A DNA stretch of 6,314 nt from Bacilli bacterium (GTDB taxonomy: Bacteria; Bacillota_I; Bacilli_A; RF39; UBA660), in the NCBI GenBank assembly GCA_017550205.1, contig JAFZPS010000054.1, positions 1 through 6,314 on the forward strand. The letters are read 5' to 3'. Shown piece after piece: positions 1 through 4,927 of this stretch (positions are counted from its first letter, which is position 1; every line of letters starts with the position of its first letter). Under the pieces are notes generated by a model. That model was not told where the DNA came from, made no database searches, and worked only from the letters and a program-made list of their open reading frames with translations. The position numbers and the translations under genes are program-made.

Positions 1-5
1 AAAAA

Positions 6-80
6 TGGCTGCCTCGGTTAGATTCGAACTAACGCATGTCAGAGTCAAAGTCTGATGCCTTACCACTTGGCTACGAGGCA
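6..80 (-). tRNA. tRNA-Gln (anticodon TTG)
   Basis: Read on the minus strand this folds as a complete 75-nt class I tRNA. The acceptor stem TGCCTCG pairs with CGAGGCA, the T-loop is TTCGAAT, and the anticodon loop is CTTTGAC with TTG, which reads CAA (and CAG by wobble). The discriminator is G and CCA is encoded (positions 6-8). It is the last gene of the four-tRNA leftward operon visible here. No terminator lies between it and the window edge, so the operon may continue. Confidence 0.96.
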
Positions 81-91
81 ATAACATAAAG

Positions 92-176
92 TGGTGGAGA
101 GAGATGGATTCGAACCATCGAACTCAATGAGAACAGATTTACAGTCTGTCGCGTTTAGCCTCTTCGCTACCTCTCC
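92..176 (-). tRNA. tRNA-Tyr (anticodon GTA)
   Basis: Minus-strand class II tRNA of 85 nt. The acceptor GGAGAGG pairs with TCTCTCC (last pair G-T), and a long variable arm follows the anticodon arm, as expected for bacterial tRNA-Tyr. The anticodon loop CTGTAAA carries GTA. The T-loop is TTCGAAT, the discriminator is A, and CCA is encoded. It lies 8 nt downstream of tRNA-Thr in transcription order, so both come from one precursor. Confidence 0.96.
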
Positions 177-184
177 ATAAAAAA

Positions 185-260
<76 letters not shown>

Positions 261-269
261 ACATACAAA

Positions 270-346
270 TGGTGGGCGATACAGGACTCGAACCTGTGAC
301 CCCCTGCTTGTAAGGCAGGTGCTCTAACCAACTGAGCTAATCGCCC
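270..346 (-). tRNA. tRNA-Val (anticodon TAC)
   Basis: Minus-strand 77-nt tRNA. The acceptor GGGCGAT pairs with ATCGCCC, and the D-arm has AGCTCAGTTGGTTAGAGC. The anticodon stem-loop CTGCCTTACAAGCAG carries TAC, the T-loop is TTCGAGT, the discriminator is A, and CCA is encoded. It is the promoter-proximal gene of the operon. The leader between the predicted transcription start and the tRNA is about 25 nt. Confidence 0.96.
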
Positions 347-366
347 AAATTAGCCCACCACATCAG

Positions 367-395
367 TTGACAGTATTAAATATACCAATTTATAC
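367..395 (+). promoter_or_regulatory. Possible opposite-strand promoter overlapping the tRNA promoter
   Basis: The plus strand has TTGACA (367-372), a 17-nt spacer and TTATAC (390-395). The two -35 boxes are the two arms of a perfect 8-bp inverted repeat, AGTTGACA (365-372) and TGTCAACT (402-409). Transcription would start near 402 and run rightward, antisense to the S1-domain gene. No rightward gene begins nearby, so its function is unknown and it could be fortuitous. Confidence 0.4.
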
Positions 396-407
396 GCCTT
401 TTGTCAA
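379..407 (-). promoter_or_regulatory. Sigma-A promoter of the tRNA operon
   Basis: On the minus strand a perfect -35 TTGACA (402-407) is followed by a 17-nt spacer and a -10 TATATT (379-384). Initiation is predicted near position 372, about 25 nt upstream of tRNA-Val. The near-consensus match and optimal spacing fit a strong stable-RNA promoter. It begins only 19 nt beyond the stop codon of the S1-domain gene on the same strand. No terminator separates them, so read-through from that gene could also feed the tRNAs. Confidence 0.85.
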
Positions 408-425
408 CTATATTTTCAAGTTTTT

Positions 426-782
426 TTATTTTTTAGACATTTCTATTTCTTTATCATTAATCCATTCATCAAGTTTCTTAGATAACCCACTAAAACCCGT
501 TTCAGTTTCTTTTATTGGTACATTCTTCTTACTCTTTTTAACAATACCATCTTTCTTTATACTTAGTTTTAATTTTTTATTAACTTCATCATACTCAATA
601 ACCTCAGCTTTTATTACTTCACCTATCTCAGCATAATCTGCAACATTTCTAACAAAACCATCTGAAATTTCTGAAATATGAATCAAACCAGTTACATTAT
701 CATCTACTAATAAAAAGATTCCATAATCTTCTACACCTGTAACTTTTCCCTTTACAATATCTCCAATTTTATATTTTTTCAT
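426..782 (-). CDS. yugI: S1-domain RNA-binding protein, YugI/CvfD (GSP13) family
   Basis: This 118-residue protein has one S1 (OB-fold) RNA-binding domain at about residues 4-76. Key motifs are the opening GDIVKGKVTGVEDYGIFL, then GLIHISEIS and the closing KLKLSIK. A lysine-rich linker leads to a conserved-looking tail ending GFSGLSKKLDEWI. A single S1 domain plus this short tail is the layout of the Firmicute YugI/GSP13/CvfD family, cytoplasmic ribosome- or mRNA-associated regulators. The start is ATG preceded by AGGTG at a 7-nt spacing. It is transcribed leftward towards the tRNA operon, and its stop codon is followed by no U-rich hairpin. The exact RNA target cannot be read from the sequence. 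Confidence 0.88.
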   Translation of the reverse strand: MKKYKIGDIVKGKVTGVEDYGIFLLVDDNVTGLIHISEISDGFVRNVADYAEIGEVIKAEVIEYDEVNKKLKLSIKKDGIVKKSKKNVPIKETETGFSGLSKKLDEWINDKEIEMSKK

Positions 783-802
783 ATTAATACACCTGCTAAA
801 AT

Positions 803-831
803 ATTATACCACATATATTTAAATATGTTTA
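803..831 (-). promoter_or_regulatory. Promoter of the S1-domain gene (extended -10)
   Basis: The minus strand shows TAAACA (826-831), a 17-nt spacer and TATAAT (803-808) immediately preceded by TGG, an extended -10 (TGnTATAAT). Initiation near 796 leaves a short leader containing the AGGTG ribosome-binding site. It overlaps the upstream elements of the divergent Nfu-type gene. Confidence 0.65.
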
Positions 832-857
832 CTAAATAGTATAATTAATGTTATAAT
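828..857 (+). promoter_or_regulatory. Candidate promoter(s) of the Nfu-type gene
   Basis: Two perfect TATAAT boxes lie on the plus strand, at 840-845 and 852-857. The second has a passable -35, TTTACT (828-833), at 18 nt, but would give only about a 10-nt leader before the ATG at 874. The first leaves a more usual leader of about 22 nt but has no good -35. Which one is used cannot be decided by reading alone. Confidence 0.45.
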
Positions 858-873
858 TCTCTTGGTGAAAAAA

Positions 874-1113
874 ATGGAAGCAAAAGATATTGAATTAAAA
901 ATTATCTCAATAATAGATAGAATAAAACCATTTATTATAAGTGATGGTGGAAATATTGAATTTGTAAAGTATGTTGACAATATAGTTTACGTTAAACTAG
1001 ATGGAGCATGTAAAGACTGTGCATTTATTGACACTACACTAAAAGATGGTATAGAAGAAATTATGATAAGTGAAATACCTGAAGTAAAAGAAGTTAGAAA
1101 TATAGATGAATAA
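874..1113 (+). CDS. yutI: NifU C-terminal-domain protein (Nfu/YutI-type Fe-S scaffold)
   Basis: This 79-residue protein consists of one Nfu domain. It has an N-terminal helix, IRPF-like IKPFIISDGGNIEF at about residues 17-30, then GACKDCAF with the cluster-ligand CxxC (Cys46, Cys49), then TLKDGIEEIM and PEVKEV. Members of this family bind a labile [4Fe-4S] or [2Fe-2S] cluster, usually at a dimer interface, and hand it to apo-proteins in the cytoplasm. The start is set at ATG 874, with GGTGA five bases upstream. In-frame TTG (862) and GTG (865) codons also exist, but they overlap that ribosome-binding site. It is shorter than typical YutI (about 110 residues), lacking an N-terminal extension. 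It is the only rightward protein gene in the window and ends at a bidirectional terminator. Confidence 0.9.
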   Translation: MEAKDIELKIISIIDRIKPFIISDGGNIEFVKYVDNIVYVKLDGACKDCAFIDTTLKDGIEEIMISEIPEVKEVRNIDE

Positions 1114-1114
1114 A

Positions 1115-1146
1115 AATAGTATTAAAATGGTAATACTATTTTTTTT
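1115..1146. terminator. Bidirectional terminator between nfu and the YutH-like gene
   Basis: A perfect 10-bp stem, AATAGTATTA (1115-1124) with TAATACTATT (1131-1140), and a 6-nt loop are followed on the plus strand by T1141-1146. On the minus strand the same stem is followed by a T-rich stretch complementary to 1112-1114. It therefore serves the converging gene ends. The last codons and the stop of the leftward gene form one arm of the stem. Confidence 0.85.
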
Positions 1147-1688
1147 GTTAAATACTCATTCATTTTATTAATAACATTTTTTACAAATAATTCATATTCA
1201 CTAGTACGTTTTACTATTCCTATTAATTCACTATTTTCTTTTTCATTTATAATAATCTGATCTAAATAGAAAAAATAATATGTAGGATACAATAATCTAA
1301 CACCTACTAAATAATAATTAAATCTATTACTGTATTTATCTATTAAATCATATATATATTTAATATTGTAATTATTTTTAAAAAATAAATACTTAATATA
1401 CTCTGAAAAATCTCTCTCTTTTATATCTTCTTTTATAATCATTTGACCATCAATAATAATAGAATGTTGTATATAAACATAATCATAATATGAATACTCT
1501 TTTAAATAAAATAAAGCAAGTTCCAACATAACTATATAATAATTTATACTTTCATCAATAATATGATACTTACCTTTTATTTTTCTATAATAATTAGTAA
1601 TATAATCACTTTTAGTACTCCACAATTTAAACCAATCTAATTTCTTTAATCTATTTAATCTAATAGGGTTCAAAATATAGTATTCCAT
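1122..1688 (-). CDS. Uncharacterised tyrosine-rich protein; possible truncated YutH/CotS spore-coat kinase-like protein
   Basis: The protein is 188 residues and unusually rich in Tyr (roughly one residue in seven), Ile and Asn. It has no signal peptide, no clear membrane segment and no cysteine. Features that faintly recall the C-terminal lobe of the CotS/YutH kinase-like spore-coat family are YIQHSIIIDGQMI (residues 72-84), an ERDFSEYIKYLF segment (91-102) and RLLYPTYYFFYLDQIII (131-147). Family members are usually about 330-350 residues, so this would lack the N-terminal lobe, and it has no obvious catalytic Asp motif. The spore-gene context and a neighbouring YutI-type gene support the idea, but it remains inference. 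The ATG at 1686-1688 is chosen because AGGTGG lies five bases upstream; a GTG at 1695-1697 falls inside that site. It begins just after a strong terminator. Confidence 0.75.
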   Translation of the reverse strand: MEYYILNPIRLNRLKKLDWFKLWSTKSDYITNYYRKIKGKYHIIDESINYYIVMLELALFYLKEYSYYDYVYIQHSIIIDGQMIIKEDIKERDFSEYIKYLFFKNNYNIKYIYDLIDKYSNRFNYYLVGVRLLYPTYYFFYLDQIIINEKENSELIGIVKRTSEYELFVKNVINKMNEYLTKKIVLPF

Positions 1689-1711
1689 ATATACCACCTA
1701 TTTATTCTATG

Positions 1712-1739
1712 AAAAAAAAAGAAGGTTTATAACCTTCTT
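1712..1739 (-). terminator. Intrinsic terminator of the sporulation-linked operon
   Basis: On the minus strand a 9-bp stem, AAGAAGGTT (1731-1739) with AACCTTCTT (1719-1727), has a 3-nt ATA loop. It is followed by a run of nine T (1712-1720, the first two inside the stem). It lies 3 nt after the stop codon of the 538-residue protein and only about 12 nt before the ribosome-binding site of the next gene. Confidence 0.9.
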
Positions 1740-1742
1740 CTA

Positions 1743-3359
1743 TTATCTTTTAAATACTACGTGTTCTTCTTGCTGTCTTTCTCCACCAAAAATCTTTTGC
1801 ATCTCGTTATCTAACTCAGCTATTTCACGATCAACACTATCAGTATCATTAGCCATACTTGATATTTTTTTACGTCTATCTCCAATACTCTTATTGATAA
1901 TATCAATTTCTTCTTCTTTGCTTTTAATAACGTTACTTAAATCATTATTTCTTGTATCACTAGCAACTATTTGTTCAATAAGCATATCTTTTAATTCTTG
2001 TTCTTTTCTAGCTTTTGTTTTTCTTCTTTCAGCAAGTTTCATTTCAACATCTGCTTCTTCACCAGCAATTGTTTCATCTATTCTTCTTACTTCTTCAATA
2101 TTAGCACCTGCATTACCTGCTAATGTTTTTAATTCCTCAGTTACTTTATCTTTAGCACTTAATAATTCTTTTAATTCATTAATGCTAGCATTTTTTAATC
2201 TTTCTTTAACATCACTAGAAGCAATTATTACACCTTTATTTTCTGAAATTGTTAATCCACTTTCTTCACGAGGAGGAACAACTATTACTTCATCTCTTAT
2301 TGGCTCTTCTTTATTCTCAGAAATTTCCACTGATCTCTTTGCTTGTGCAGCATATAATTTATTATATTTATCTAACTCAATCTTTTCACGAACTCGAGCT
2401 ATTTCTTCATCTGTCATAGGAATATATTCATCATCATATTGAGGTTCTTCATAAACTGGAGCAGGTATAACTGCTTCAACTGGAGCTACCTCTACTGGAG
2501 CAGATATAACTGGTTCTGCTGGAGCCACCTCTACTGGTGCAGGTATAACTGGTTCTGCTGGAGTTACCTCTACTGGAGCAGGTATAACTGCTTCAACTGG
2601 AGCTACTTCAGAACTATTCTCAGGTTCTACAACAGGAGTTTCTTGTTTATTAATAAAATTATTTAATTTTTCATTAACAATACGATCAATTTCTGCCATA
2701 TCAAGACCATTTTCTTCTTCTGCCTCTGTACTAGGTACCTCTGGAGTAACCAAAGCTTCATCAATAACTGCTTTAATATCACCTTCACCAAGAGATTTTT
2801 CATCGTTAATAGCATTTTCTATATTATTATTAACTTCTTCTTGATTATCATCTGCTATCTTTTGAACATCTAGATCTGAAACAATAGTCATATTATTAAA
2901 CATATCAGCCATAGGTTGTTGTTTTATTTCACCTTCTCTTGTTATTCCATTAGAAGATAAACTATAATAAATACCCTCAGATTTAGCTTTTGCTTCTTTA
3001 TACATCTTATCTATTAATCTAATTGCTCTCTTATCAACTAATTCCATTGGTTCATAAACAGCACCTAATATATTAATCTGTTCTTCTAATTTTGCGATAT
3101 CAACTGCCTTTGCATTAATCACATTATTTTCAACAACATCTGCTTGAGGTACGCCTTTTTCTACTTCTTGATTAATTTCTTCTTTTAATTTAGCAATAGT
3201 CTCTTCTCTTTTAGCAATCATACCCATTAATTTATCATAATTTTGCCTAGTAATTTCTGTAGATGCTGGTTTATATCTAATAGAGTTAGCAGCTCTCTCC
3301 TTATTAACTTTAACTTGTGCTTCTGTATTTACTGCTTGTATATTGTCTTCTATAGCCAT
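1743..3359 (-). CDS. Unrecognised 538-residue acidic coiled-coil protein with 13-residue Ala/Pro/Val/Glu repeats
   Basis: I do not recognise this family. The protein has no signal peptide, no membrane segment, and no cysteine or tryptophan, so it is probably soluble inside the cell or forespore. Layout: a short N-terminal region, a predicted coiled coil at about 42-98, and a mixed segment at 100-160. An acidic low-complexity linker follows (165-245), then four tandem 13-residue repeats of the type VEVAPAEPVIPAP (about 250-301) and an acidic YEEPQYDDEY patch. A long heptad-rich, Lys/Glu-rich C-terminal region runs from about 384 to 525. Its Ala/Val/Pro/Glu composition gives a visibly higher GC content than its neighbours. 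The ATG start is well supported by GGGAGG seven bases upstream. It follows the DUF1292 gene by 20 nt and ends at a strong terminator. A structural or scaffold role is conceivable but unproven. Confidence 0.85.
   Translation of the reverse strand: MAIEDNIQAVNTEAQVKVNKERAANSIRYKPASTEITRQNYDKLMGMIAKREETIAKLKEEINQEVEKGVPQADVVENNVINAKAVDIAKLEEQINILGAVYEPMELVDKRAIRLIDKMYKEAKAKSEGIYYSLSSNGITREGEIKQQPMADMFNNMTIVSDLDVQKIADDNQEEVNNNIENAINDEKSLGEGDIKAVIDEALVTPEVPSTEAEEENGLDMAEIDRIVNEKLNNFINKQETPVVEPENSSEVAPVEAVIPAPVEVTPAEPVIPAPVEVAPAEPVISAPVEVAPVEAVIPAPVYEEPQYDDEYIPMTDEEIARVREKIELDKYNKLYAAQAKRSVEISENKEEPIRDEVIVVPPREESGLTISENKGVIIASSDVKERLKNASINELKELLSAKDKVTEELKTLAGNAGANIEEVRRIDETIAGEEADVEMKLAERRKTKARKEQELKDMLIEQIVASDTRNNDLSNVIKSKEEEIDIINKSIGDRRKKISSMANDTDSVDREIAELDNEMQKIFGGERQQEEHVVFKR
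2461..2616 (-). repeat. Four tandem 39-bp in-frame repeats
   Basis: Units at 2461-2499, 2500-2538, 2539-2577 and 2578-2616 are head to tail with no spacer and encode the 13-residue repeats. The outer units share their first 29 bases exactly and encode the PVEAVIPAP variant. The two inner units differ from each other at 4 of 39 positions and encode the PAEPVI variant. This gives an A-B-B-A order. In-frame repeats of this kind expand and contract by slippage or unequal recombination. Confidence 0.95.
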
Positions 3360-3379
3360 AATACAAACCTCCCTCTATG

Positions 3380-3655
3380 TTATTCTGATTTTGATAATTC
3401 ACGTAATACGTCTTTTACTCTATTCCATTCCTCTTCATCATCTATTCCCATTAATTTAGGTTCACCTGATGAACGATCTACATTAGAAACATAAACTGTT
3501 ACATTATCATTTTCATCTTTTTCATTTTTTGTATATATAACATACTCTTTTTTTGTGTCTTTAAATTCAAATGCCAATATTACTTCTACTTCTTCTACAG
3601 TTCCATCTTCTGCAACAATTGACATCATCTTTTTTTCATTTCCTTGGTTTTCCAT
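3380..3655 (-). CDS. DUF1292 family protein
   Basis: This 91-residue acidic cytoplasmic protein has the DUF1292 pattern found across Firmicutes. After a short N-terminal tail come IVAEDGTVEEVEVILAFEF, KEYVIYT, an acidic loop, VTVYVSNVD and a closing DDEEEWNRVKDVLREL. Relatives include B. subtilis YrzB; their molecular role is not established. The start is ATG 3655, with GGGAGG seven bases upstream. It is followed after 20 nt by the 538-residue repeat protein, so the two are almost certainly co-transcribed. A candidate promoter sits in the 65-nt gap after yutD. Confidence 0.88.
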   Translation of the reverse strand: MENQGNEKKMMSIVAEDGTVEEVEVILAFEFKDTKKEYVIYTKNEKDENDNVTVYVSNVDRSSGEPKLMGIDDEEEWNRVKDVLRELSKSE

Positions 3656-3688
3656 AATAAATCCTCCCTTTATTATTCATACAATATA

Positions 3689-3716
3689 ATTTTATCATAA
3701 ATATAGATAAATACAA
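3689..3716 (-). promoter_or_regulatory. Candidate internal promoter for the DUF1292 and repeat-protein genes
   Basis: The minus strand has TTGTAT (3711-3716), a 16-nt spacer and TAAAAT (3689-3694) preceded by TGA, giving an extended -10. Initiation would fall near 3682, about 27 nt before the ATG. The -35 overlaps the hairpin at the end of yutD. In sequence this AT-rich, chance matches are common. Confidence 0.4.
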
Positions 3717-3726
3717 GTATTTATCT
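3705..3726 (-). terminator. Hairpin at the end of yutD, possible weak terminator
   Basis: A perfect 9-bp inverted repeat, AGATAAATA (3705-3713) with TATTTATCT (3718-3726), has a 4-nt loop and contains the yutD stop codon. On the minus strand it is followed by ATATTTAT rather than a clean T run, so termination would be partial at best. It may instead protect or separate the two mRNA segments. Confidence 0.4.
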
Positions 3727-3999
3727 TACTTTTTTTAATAAAAACAGCTTACATCCATAGCTACAATAATCCTTTATATAATCATCTAAATTCTTTATAT
3801 CATTAATCTTATTTGCACTCTTATTTGATGATTCATAAAAACCTTTTAATCTAACTTTTTCATATGCATAATCACCAAATATATAATCATAAGGATCAAA
3901 ATAATCAGTTATTTTTTCTTCTAAAATAGAAGTATCAAGGCATTCTTGATCGTTTCTAATAACTTCATATGTTACACCATTAATTACTACTTTTTTCAT
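3721..3999 (-). CDS. yutD: YutD family protein (DUF1027)
   Basis: This 92-residue cytoplasmic protein matches the small YutD family of Bacilli. Hallmarks are an N-terminal VVINGVTYEVI strand pair, then FDPYDYIFGDYAYEKVRLKGFY (in two parts, about residues 34-55), and a C-terminal DDYIKDYCSYGCKLFLLKK with the paired cysteines. The family is conserved but its biochemical role is unknown; a nucleic-acid-related function has been suggested. The start is ATG 3999, with GAGGTG five bases upstream. It lies 31 nt after yunB on the same strand. In B. subtilis the yut and yun gene names come from one chromosomal region, which agrees with this pairing. Confidence 0.88.
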   Translation of the reverse strand: MKKVVINGVTYEVIRNDQECLDTSILEEKITDYFDPYDYIFGDYAYEKVRLKGFYESSNKSANKINDIKNLDDYIKDYCSYGCKLFLLKKVR

Positions 4000-4030
4000 A
4001 CTTACACCTCATTATAATTATACCAATAAA

Positions 4031-4690
4031 CTAATTTATAAGTCCAGCATAATAATTAGGTATTTCACCTTTAATAATATCAATAGCAATAATTTTTCTA
4101 ATAGAAATTTTCTTTTTTTTAGATGATATCGGCATAGTAATTTGTTCACTAACACTTGCATTAAAATATATTTTTACAATAGCATTATTTATACCATATT
4201 CACTTACATCAATATCTATATTAGAATTTAATCCACTACTAAATAATAACTTAATAGGAATAGTAGGACCTACATTAGCAAATAAAGTAGATCCTCGAAT
4301 AGAACCAATACTAATATCACATAAAATACCATTTTTAATTTTTCTAAATCTACCATTTTTTATTCTATTAGGAATAAAACTATCATCTAATTCACCATCA
4401 TCTATATTAATTAATTCTTTCTGAATTCTTTTATCTATTATATCTTCTAATTCATTTAATTTAGAAGAATTATAAAAATCAAAACTTATATTATTCTTTT
4501 TCATTTCATCATTAATTACTTTAGTAATAATATTATTCACTAATCTTTCAACTTCTACATTAACATATGGTAATAATATTGAATTAATCCTTAAATCAAT
4601 TAAGTATATACAAAAAAAAGATATTACAAAAACAAATACTAAAGAAAAGAATATCTTAGTAAAATAAGACTTTAATCTTTTTTTACTAAT
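4031..4690 (-). CDS. yunB: Sporulation protein YunB, apparently starting at AUU
   Basis: The reading frame encodes a 219-residue YunB. A basic N-terminus (SKKRLKSYF) is followed by one hydrophobic membrane segment at about residues 11-31, then a region beginning RINSILLPY. Next come ISIGSIRGSTLFANVGPTIP, SEYGINNAIVKIYF, a TMPISSKKKKISIRK strand region and a closing KGEIPNYYAGL. YunB is a conserved spore-formation protein, made in the mother cell in B. subtilis, anchored in a membrane with its bulk outside the cytoplasm. Between the in-frame TGA at 4718-4720 and the GTG at 4538-4540 there is no ATG, GTG or TTG. Starting at that GTG would remove the membrane anchor. The best full-length start is ATT at 4688-4690, overlapping the ymxH end by 19 nt, with AGGAG about 10 nt upstream. 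A -1 frameshift from ymxH is the alternative. Confidence 0.85.
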   Translation of the reverse strand: MSKKRLKSYFTKIFFSLVFVFVISFFCIYLIDLRINSILLPYVNVEVERLVNNIITKVINDEMKKNNISFDFYNSSKLNELEDIIDKRIQKELINIDDGELDDSFIPNRIKNGRFRKIKNGILCDISIGSIRGSTLFANVGPTIPIKLLFSSGLNSNIDIDVSEYGINNAIVKIYFNASVSEQITMPISSKKKKISIRKIIAIDIIKGEIPNYYAGLIN

Positions 4691-4896
4691 ATTACATCTT
4701 CTCCTATTTTTGTAATATCATCCCAATATATTTTTGTATCACTATCTCTATTTAAAGAAAAAATATTTCTACTTTGTTCTATTAATAAGCTTTCAACTGT
4801 ACCATTTTCTCTTATATCAGCATCTATTATATTTCCCATATTTCTACCTGTGGAAACATTTATTATTTTTTTTGTTTGTAACTCAGACATTCTCAT
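4672..4896 (-). CDS. ymxH: YlmC/YmxH family PRC-barrel sporulation protein
   Basis: This 74-residue single-domain protein has a PRC-barrel-type fold. It begins MRMSELQTKKIINVSTGRNM, continues GNIIDADI, has a variable loop with FSLN, and ends WDDITKIGEDVILVKK, the family's characteristic C-terminal strand. YlmC/YmxH proteins are small cytoplasmic proteins of spore formers, and ylmC lies close downstream of sigG in B. subtilis; their activity is not defined. ATG 4896 is chosen over the ATG at 4890 because AGGTGA lies four bases upstream and MR-SEL is the family's normal start. Its last codons run GTA AAA AAA GAT TAA and overlap the proposed yunB start, so the two are probably translationally coupled. 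Confidence 0.9.
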   Translation of the reverse strand: MRMSELQTKKIINVSTGRNMGNIIDADIRENGTVESLLIEQSRNIFSLNRDSDTKIYWDDITKIGEDVILVKKD

Positions 4897-4927
4897 AATA
4901 TCACCTATTAAATATTATGATTAAAAA

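Noticed and set aside
367..636. Plus-strand open frame opposite the S1-domain gene
   Set aside because: It overlaps the tRNA promoter, encodes a biased Phe/Ser/Leu-rich sequence typical of an antisense reading, and has no ribosome-binding site.
2461..2616. CRISPR-like direct repeats
   Set aside because: The 39-bp units are contiguous with no spacers and keep an open frame, so they are coding tandem repeats. No cas genes are present.
1894..2666. Two plus-strand open frames opposite the repeat protein, one with a periodic Trp/Tyr-rich sequence
   Set aside because: They lie wholly antisense to the 1743-3359 gene. The periodic pattern is the reverse reading of its 39-bp repeats, and neither has a convincing ribosome-binding site.
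3243..3494. Plus-strand open frame spanning the DUF1292/repeat-protein junction
   Set aside because: It is antisense to two well-supported genes and resembles no known protein.
4031..4540. YunB starting at the GTG at 4538-4540
   Set aside because: This start has no clear ribosome-binding site, leaves a gap of over 130 nt after ymxH, and deletes a membrane segment that the frame clearly encodes.
4718..4720. TGA read as tryptophan (genetic code 4), which would extend yunB upstream
   Set aside because: All tryptophan codons I checked in the other genes are TGG, including several in the YutH-like gene, trmL and ymxH. A code-4 organism this AT-rich would use mostly TGA.
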